Source: Limnoperna fortunei (Eukaryota; Mollusca; Bivalvia; Mytilida; Modiolidae). From it: 64,000 nt of DNA. Positions within the stretch are counted from its first letter, which is position 1. Every line of letters starts with the position of its first letter. Positions 57,448 through 64,000 of this stretch are shown one piece after another. The notes under the pieces are model-generated. The model was not told the DNA's origin. It ran no database searches and was given only the letters and a program-made list of their open reading frames with translations. Made by a program: the position numbers and the translations under genes. The DNA is taken from positions 17,922,275 through 17,986,274 of the forward strand of contig OX104123.1 in assembly GCA_944474755.1 (NCBI GenBank). The letters are read 5' to 3'.

Positions 57448-58799
57448 GCTCACCTGACCCAAAGGGTCATGTGAGCTATTGTTATCAATTTGCATCCGTC
57501 GGCGTCGTCGTCCGGCATCTGTAAACTTTTTACATTTTAATCTTCTTCTCTGAAACCACTTTTCCAATTGAAACCAAACTTGGCCATAATGTTCATTGGA
57601 TGGACCTTTACAAAGTTTGTGTTTTTTATTTGGACTGGTAAACCAATATGGCCGCCACCGCAAGACTTAGTTTAACATAGGACCCTATGGTAAAAAATTC
57701 AAAAGGCTTCTTCTCTGAAACCGTTTAACCAATCAAAACAAAACTTACTACCAATATTGTTTTGATGGTCCTTTTTATCCCAATCGGGAATTCAAAATGA
57801 CCACTACCGCAGGACTTAGTTTAAAATTGGACCCTATGGGTAAAAAGTTTAAAATGGCTTCTTCTCTGAAACCAGTTAACCAATCGAATCAAAACTTACT
57901 ACCAATATTGTTTGGATGGTCCTTTATAAAGTTTATGTTTTTTATGCCAATTGGAAAATCAAAATGGACGCCACCGCAGGACTGACTTAGTTTAACATAG
58001 GATCCTATATGGAAAAGTTTAAAAAGGCGTCTTCTCTTAAACCTGTAAACCAATGTAAACAAAACTTACTAGCAATATTGTTTGGATGGTCCTCTATAAA
58101 GTTAATGTTTTTTATTCCAACCGGAAATTCAAAAGGGCAGCCACAAAATGACTTGTTTTAACATTGGACCCAATGGGGAAAAGGTTAAAAAAGGCTTCTT
58201 CTCTGAAACAGTTTAACCAATGGAAACAAAACTTACTACCAATTTTATTTTGCATGGTCATTTATAAAGTTTGTGTTTTTTATGCCAATTGGAAAATCAA
58301 AATGGCCACCACAGCAGGACTTAGTTTAACATTGGACCCTTTGGGAACAATTTTAAAAAAGGCTTCTTCTCTAAAACCGGTTAACCAATGGAAACAAAAC
58401 TTTCTAGCAATATTGTTTGGATGGTCATCTTTTCAAAATTGCCTCCAAAGCATTACATAGATTAACAGTAGACCCCATGGGAAAAAGTTTTATTAGGTTT
58501 CTTTTCTGAAACTGATTAACCAATAGAAGCAAAACTTACTGACAATATTGTTTGCATGGTCTTCTTTAAAGTTTATGTTTTTTATTGCCAATTGCACTTA
58601 GTTTAACATAGAACCCTATGGGCAAATAAAAAAGATCTCTTCAAGATCTTCTCTATACAACTGGTTAACCAATAGAAACAAAACTTTCTAGTAATATTGT
58701 TTGGATGGTCCTACATGTATTTAAAGTTTATTGAAAATTACAGGACTTACTTTAGCATCAGGGAAATGCCATCTTCATTGCCTATAAAATCAGGTGAGC
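57448..58799 (+). mobile_element. Repeat element bounded by GCTCACCTGA / TCAGGTGAGC, eight internal units
   Basis: Left end GCTCACCTGA at 57448-57457, right end TCAGGTGAGC at 58790-58799. Inside are about eight units of 130-170 bp. Each has CTTCTTCTCTGAAACC, AACCAAT.GAAACAAAACTT, AATATTGTTTGGATGGTC, AAAATGGCC(G/A)CCACCGC and TAGTTTAACATAGGACCC. A GTCGGCGTCGTCGTCCGGC phrase sits near the left end. No transposase is encoded. It is a non-autonomous element with an internal satellite; the short inverted ends are direct observation, the mobility is inference. Confidence 0.7.
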
Positions 58800-58889
58800 G
58801 ATACAGGCTGTTAAGAGCATCTGGTTTCAGATCATACCATGTGTAACAAGCTAAGAGTTTTATTTCATAACATAAATAAATATAAATTA

Positions 58890-60905
58890 TATATACAAGT
58901 ATACATGTACATGTGTATTTTCAATTGTCATTATTTTGCCAATTATAACTGACTGATTTGTCGTGGTCCTCTGTTTTTTTCTTGACTTCTGTTCATCGAC
59001 AATGTCGGATGTATTAGGTGGTAGTATTGGTGCCAATACACAAGAAATTCGTCTTGGGTCTGTTGGTTCTAAAATAAGACGGGAGTTCATACCAACCCGG
59101 TTTTCTAATCTGGTCATAACAATAATTCAATGATGTTAAAAACATGATTGTAGCTCTTGTCCTGCTTAACAGAGTAGGCTGATCATCTTCCTCCTTTCCT
59201 GCTATAGTATCATTGATATCTAAAAAGACATGAAGATAAAAACAAATTAATTAACAACTTGTTTTTAGCCATAATATAGTTATGGTAACTTTACTAACAA
59301 CTAGGTCATTGAGAGAAATTCTATATCACATAAAAAATTGGAAGTATGCAAAACTGACAATGATAATAACTATTATGACTTAATAAATCTGGGGTCAAAT
59401 TTTAATGATCCAAAAATGCATTAATGACAAGACGTAAAGGTATACAAAATGTTTAGACATGGTATACCTTGTGCTTCCATCTTTGTTAGTAAGATCGCTT
59501 CTGTTGCAGTTGACATTGTTGTCCAAGGCTGCAAGCAGGCTTCTTGCTCTGTATGTTGGTGGCTTGTATGCATTGCGCTTGGAGACATACTTTAAGATAC
59601 GGTTTTGGCAATTCTCCAACTAGGATGTTGTCCTAAATAATGTAAAAAATTGTTCAGCCCTGTCATCATTGTTATAGTAAAAAATCAAGATTACAAACAC
59701 ATTAGATTTTCACAAAGTGCATTCTGTATTAAAATAATGAGGAAAATCAATACAATGTTCAAAGCTTTGTAAAATTATACTGCAGAGAAGTTAAATGCAT
59801 ACTTATAAATTGTAATGATATATTACATATAGTTAGAAAATTACATCAGACGAGGCCATTGAGGCTCAGTGCATCCCCTCGCCTTGCAACAAGTATTTTG
59901 CAAAACTATTTGATTAAGCAAGAAATCAACTAACCTGCAATTAAGGTAATATGGAATCTCCTGAATAAGCCTTTTGTTCATCACTATTTCCCGCAATGCC
60001 ACATATGGTGGAGACCCTGCTTGCTTTAGCCAACCTTTATCGTTGGTGTTAATAAAGGACCATGTCGACATTCATTAGCACCAGAATCTTTGTAGGACAG
60101 GATCCAACTATGTTCATTGGTAACATGTACCATGCCGAAACAAATACCATGTAATAACATATATGTCACATGTATGGTATACCATAGAAATATATATATA
60201 CATTTATAAATATATCAGTTCTCGATAATTTAATCTAAAAATACATGCTCCAAAGTACATAGCAGAGTCCTTAGGTCCTTTATATGCATAATAAACAACT
60301 ATTTTTCTGTAGTTATTTATTATTTTCACAAAGCATTTAAGAAGTGAGCCAGTCCGCGCAAGGAAATACTGTGGCAAGAAAATTATGTAGAAACTTTTTA
60401 CCCACTTCAAGTATGTTGCTGAGGACACAGTTACAGTTGTTAGATATGTGTTCCACAATCTTTACAGGTGGAAGGGATAAACGTCATGGCCAACTCTATC
60501 AGAGGTCCCCGGAAGACTAGATATGAATTATCTTCCAACAAGTCATCTACATCAGCATCATTTTTAATTCGTTTAAATCAGGGTCCAATTGGTATTTCTG
60601 GAAGGTCGGCAATGTCGGTGTCTTCATTAGTGTCTCCTTCCGCATCAATTTCAACATTAAAGCCATGATCCTCTCTATGAAAGACATAAGAATATTTAGT
60701 AAATATGACACATGCTTTTGATAAGAATCTGAGTCTTTGAAATATATAGGAGGCAATTAAAGAATTTGTTTGTGTACAATTATTATAACGGCAACACACA
60801 GTTAATATTTTCTTGTACATACCTTAGTGTTCGTGTCTTTGGTGCAGCTTCGTATGGCTTAAGGTAATTTTAAAAGTTAGCTGGTTCTCTAGCACTTTAA
60901 ATGAC
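58890..60905 (-). pseudogene. Decayed gene of an unnamed transposon-associated type
   Basis: Minus strand. First recognisable piece (3' end 60823) LKPYEAAPKTRTLR joins in phase to 60674-60440: EDHGFNVEIDAEGDTNED, DIADLPEIPIGP-stop-FKR, NSYLVFRGPLIELAMTF with C..CG. Then 60071-59935: GWLKQAGSPPYVALREIV and KRLIQEIPYYLNC. Then 59619-59468: LENCQNRILKYVSKRNAY, RARSLLAALDNNVNCNR. Last, around 59117-58925: ILEPTDPRRISCVLAPILPP and SDIVDEQKSR. The order (VF..L..L/C..C, then LE.....LKY..KR, ..AR..LAALD.N, DPRRI) matches a widespread uncharacterised protein family of fish and molluscan genomes, probably of transposon origin; this is from memory and is inference. Stops and missing linkers show decay. 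Confidence 0.5.
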
Positions 60906-60934
60906 GAAGCAAGAATTTGTTTCACGTTGACGTT

Positions 60935-60942
60935 ACCGGAAG
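60935..60942 (+). promoter_or_regulatory. ETS-type site near the start of the minus-strand gene
   Basis: ACCGGAAG, close to CACGTTGACG. It mirrors the site at 55273 at the other end of the convergent pair. Confidence 0.3.
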
Positions 60943-61675
60943 CTGCGTTAGTTAATGTAGTTTATGTCTTACAGAATGCTCCACAAGTCAACGAAATTCG
61001 ACTAAATACAAAACATTTAAGATTTTTTATTTATTATTTAACCATGGGAATTTCTGTTGTCGGTAGATTGCAATGCGATCGTCAAATAAATTAATATAAA
61101 CTTGCCTTAACCTACTCGCGTTTACACTAGAACTACAACTCAACTCCATTGCACCTAAAATATGTCCTATATGAATAAACTTTAAAATGAAAGAAAGTGT
61201 ATTAATATCAAATAAAAAAGTCTGAACAATAATCCCCCGCCTGTTATAATTTTAACATTGAAAATTCAATTATTGATGGTCCAACGATCATACTGGCCGC
61301 CCAAATACACCCAGTTTTTGTTTAATCTTAAATTTGAGTCTCTCTTTCTTCGTTTTCTATCAGAATCAGTCAATTTTCTCTTTGGACCGCGCTTCGCAAC
61401 TTTCTCTAACTCCGACATCTTGTCAAGAACGTGCCTTTTGCGCGTGCGTTGGTAAACTCCGCAACGAGGTCACAGGCATACGGAAATTTTCGACGAAATT
61501 ATTTGCTTCCCAGCAAGTAAATTTTCGGAGATAAATTTCTTTGAATTTCGATGAAATTAACTTGCAAAACGGGAAATATTTATTATTACTTGCTTAAATA
61601 TTGTAATTTATTATCAAAATATGCATTTAAAATACAAAAGCAAAAAATTAACAAATATGCAGCTTTTATTGCTTT
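60943..61675. other. No gene seen
   Basis: AT-rich with a small CpG-richer patch at 61380-61500. Overlapping short frames there are unsupported. Confidence 0.4.
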
Positions 61676-61721
61676 AACTGTATATATACTCATACTATTG
61701 TATTAGGATATAGTTTTATCT

Positions 61722-61874
61722 GATGTTTAACGTCCAGCAAGCAATATTTCAGCTATATTCAGGACGTTAATTTTATCTGAAGAAGGATCACATTTGATAT
61801 TTGCGTTGAAAGAATGTTAAATTTGATTACTTCCTGAATATAGCTGAAATATTGCTTGCTGGACGTTAGACACC
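61722..61874. repeat. Palindrome of two retroposon 3' cores
   Basis: Left arm 61722-61763 (GATGTTTAACGTCCAGCAAG then CAATATTTCAGCTATATTC) and right arm 61833-61874 are near-perfect reverse complements of 42 bp around a 69-bp spacer. Both arms are the shared retroposon core, facing outward. Confidence 0.9.
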
Positions 61875-61880
61875 AAACAA

Positions 61881-62561
61881 TCAACCAATCTTTAATATGT
61901 GGACAAAAAAAGGAAAAGGTGGTGGTCACCATGGTCACAGTTCAATATAGGTAAAGGAATTCCATAACAGATTTTGTGATAATAATTTTAAAACATAATA
62001 ATAATAGGCTACAATCTTCTGCGGGGTAAAAAGTTCAGAAAGCAAACTTAAACTTTATGGTGTTTAGAGAAAATCCCGTTTGTTTATCAAAGGTGTAGGT
62101 CACACAAGCATTGTGTGCTGCTTTATGTGAATCAAGGCTATAGAACTCAACTTTCTTGTTTCCATTGCTGGCTTAAATTTTGAATACTATAGACTATTGT
62201 GAAACCGAAACACTGAGGGTAAGGGCTAAATATAAGCCTTTGGATTTTTGTGGTCAAAGATTAAGGTCACAAGTATTGAAAACTTGGAAAATTCGACTGA
62301 AATTGGTTTCTGTAGCATTACTTTTGATATCTCCTTAGAGTTTCATAAAACTTGCAATGCTCAAGTTAAGACCCTATTTATTTGTTAGGCTATAGTAAAT
62401 AGCTATAGATTCATATAAAGGTCAGTATGTATCGAGGCCTTGATATGAACCTTTAGCTATTTAAACTTAAATATTTTAGGCTGCTATTGATTTCAAGAGC
62501 ATAACTTATAAATGCCTTTATAGAATTTCTTGAAACTAGAAGCTCCCAGGAGCCTGTAATC
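61881..62561. other. No gene seen
   Basis: AT-rich. Phrases such as AAAGGTGTAGGTCACACAAGC resemble generic molluscan intergenic repeats. Confidence 0.4.
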
Positions 62562-63745
62562 ACTCACCTGGAACCCAAATGACTTCAACTATATTTAAAT
62601 TTTTGAAACTAACAGTTTTAGTCTAGTTGTTATAGCTTTCAAGTTACTGTGAAAAAGCTAAACATTTCTTCAAAAATTTTAGTCAAGTACAAAAACTCCT
62701 ATAAGGTGCCATCAGAAAATTTCTGAAAATTAAATGATTTATAGGCCTTGCCCTTGAGGGTAATTTAGAAATTTATAATACAAAAACTGTTCATGTGTAC
62801 AAATTCATAATTAAAGGGCAATAACTTCTATAAAGAGTCATCTTGCAATATTGAACTAAGCAATCATTTGTAGGGCTTCTATTGCTGATCATTTGTGAAA
62901 TTTACAGTTTCAATCTTGCTGCTAGTTTTCAAGTTAAAGGACAAAAATGGAAAATTTCATTAAAAATTGCAATAACCCCTATAAGGTGTCATCTGACATT
63001 TTCAGACTTGGTGAATTGTAAGGCTTGTATTGCTATTAACAGTTCACTCTAGCTGTTACTGTACAAAAACGGAAAATTTCATAAAAAATTGCCATTTATG
63101 GGCAATAACAAATATAAGGAGTTGTCTGACAATTTCAGACCAATGAAGTGAATTGTAGGGCCTTTATTGCTGATCATTTGTGCAATTAACAGTTTCAATC
63201 TAGCTGCTAAAGTTTTCAAGTTACAGGACAAAAAACGGAAACTTTCATAAAAAATTGCCATTTAAGGTAAAAAACTCGTATAAGGAATCATCTGACAATT
63301 GTAGGGGGTTATTTGCTGATCATTTTTGCCTTTTACAGTTTCACTCTTATAGTTTTCAAGTTATATTGTAAATACCCAAAATTTTGTCAAAAATCATCAA
63401 TAAAGGGCAATAACTCCTACAAGAAGCCAATACACTTCACACTAATAGCAACTATTGTAGACCTTAATGTGCTGATCAATTTGAAGTAACGGTTTTCTGT
63501 AGCTATTATAATTTTTGAGATAATGATCAAAAACCTGTGGTGACCCCCATGTTCTATTTTTAGTAACAGCGGCCATCTTTGTTGATCAACACCTGGGTAC
63601 AAAGTTGAAACTAGGAACCCTAAGGATGATTGTGGCCAAGTTTGAAAATAAGTGCCCCAGTGGTTTCAGAGAAAATTTTTGAAAAAGTTTACGACGGACG
63701 ACAGGTCAAGGCAAAAGCTCCCATGGATCTTAGGTCCAGGTGAGC
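62562..63745. mobile_element. Repeat element with CTCACCTGGA / TCCAGGTGAG ends
   Basis: Left end ACTCACCTGGA (62562-62572), right end TCCAGGTGAGC (63735-63745). Units of about 160 bp share GTTTTCAAGTTA, AGGACAAAAACGGAAA, TTTCATAAAAAATTGCCATT and AAGG(A/G)(A/G)T(C/T)ATCTGACAATT. It ends with GTGGTTTCAGAGAAAATTTT and GACGGACGACAGG. By its ends and vocabulary it is the same broad family as 29939-30630 and 57448-58799 in the opposite orientation, with a different internal unit. Confidence 0.65.
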
Positions 63746-64000
63746 AAAAAAGGTGATGAGGTAAGAAAGACACCATTAGTTTTTAGCTTACACGGTATAT
63801 ACCGGTAGGTAAAGATAATTGCATGCTTTTAATTACCAAATCAAAGATTTCAATCCCAATTGAAGTTGGTTCCTGTATTGTTACAAGCACCTTTAGTTTG
63901 AAAGAAAAGAAGAAGAAACAAATCAATGTTGAATACCAACTTTCATCTTTTTGTGGACACCAGTTGGATACGATCAACACCCACCGTATGTTTTTTGTCG
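63746..64000. other. No feature seen
   Basis: AT-rich right edge. The frame at 63783-63980 is unsupported. Confidence 0.45.

Overview
The window is eukaryotic and looks like a mollusc, most likely a bivalve and possibly a mussel. It is AT-rich, genes are split by introns with clean GT-AG borders, and retroposons, minisatellites and decayed DNA transposons fill most of the space. Several retroposon copies end in an AATCAATC-type tail and are flanked by 13-14 bp target-site duplications (TSDs). No operon, prokaryotic gene, CRISPR array or rRNA gene is present. The species assignment is inference; no marker gene is available.

One gene looks intact. A plus-strand gene at 35455-42653 can be read through 12 exons that all join in phase to a stop codon. 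It encodes a Tudor-like N-terminal module, a Lys-rich linker, five tandemly duplicated homologous exons, a coiled-coil-like segment and a C-terminal BEN-like domain. Its first coding exon was not found. A RecQ-like helicase fragment lies antisense in one intron. A second, unrecognised gene enters from the left edge on the minus strand (427 to 1).

From left to right: a three-monomer satellite (about 155 bp higher-order unit) at 3030-5125; a tRNA-Ser-derived SINE (5391-5651); a retroposon with 13-bp TSDs (5926-6436); then a decayed gene at 6577-13003 that joins an N-terminal exon like that of the BEN gene to a piggyBac-type DDE transposase. Next come an X-box cluster, a 1.8-kb ORF-less element with 469-bp direct terminal repeats (13979-15789), a 161-bp tandem repeat element (15936-16811), and a Mutator-like element (17414-21907). 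The Mutator-like element has inverted ends of about 560 bp and a decayed gene with SGNH-hydrolase, pentapeptide-repeat, MULE transposase, Ulp1-protease-like and PHD-like parts.

From 22 to 34 kb the window holds degenerate exon-like pieces, a truncated LINE (25080-26325), retroposon fragments and an orientation-switching minisatellite (31.2-31.8 kb). From 43 to 54 kb it is mostly retroposons of one family in various states of decay. At 55-61 kb two decayed genes converge: a plus-strand P2X7-C-terminal-domain-like gene and a minus-strand gene of an unnamed transposon-associated type. Two repeat elements bounded by GCTCACCTGA-like inverted ends occupy 57.4-58.8 and 62.6-63.7 kb.

No multi-gene pathway or operon is seen. 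The theme is repeated capture and decay of mobile-element genes next to one expanding host-type gene.
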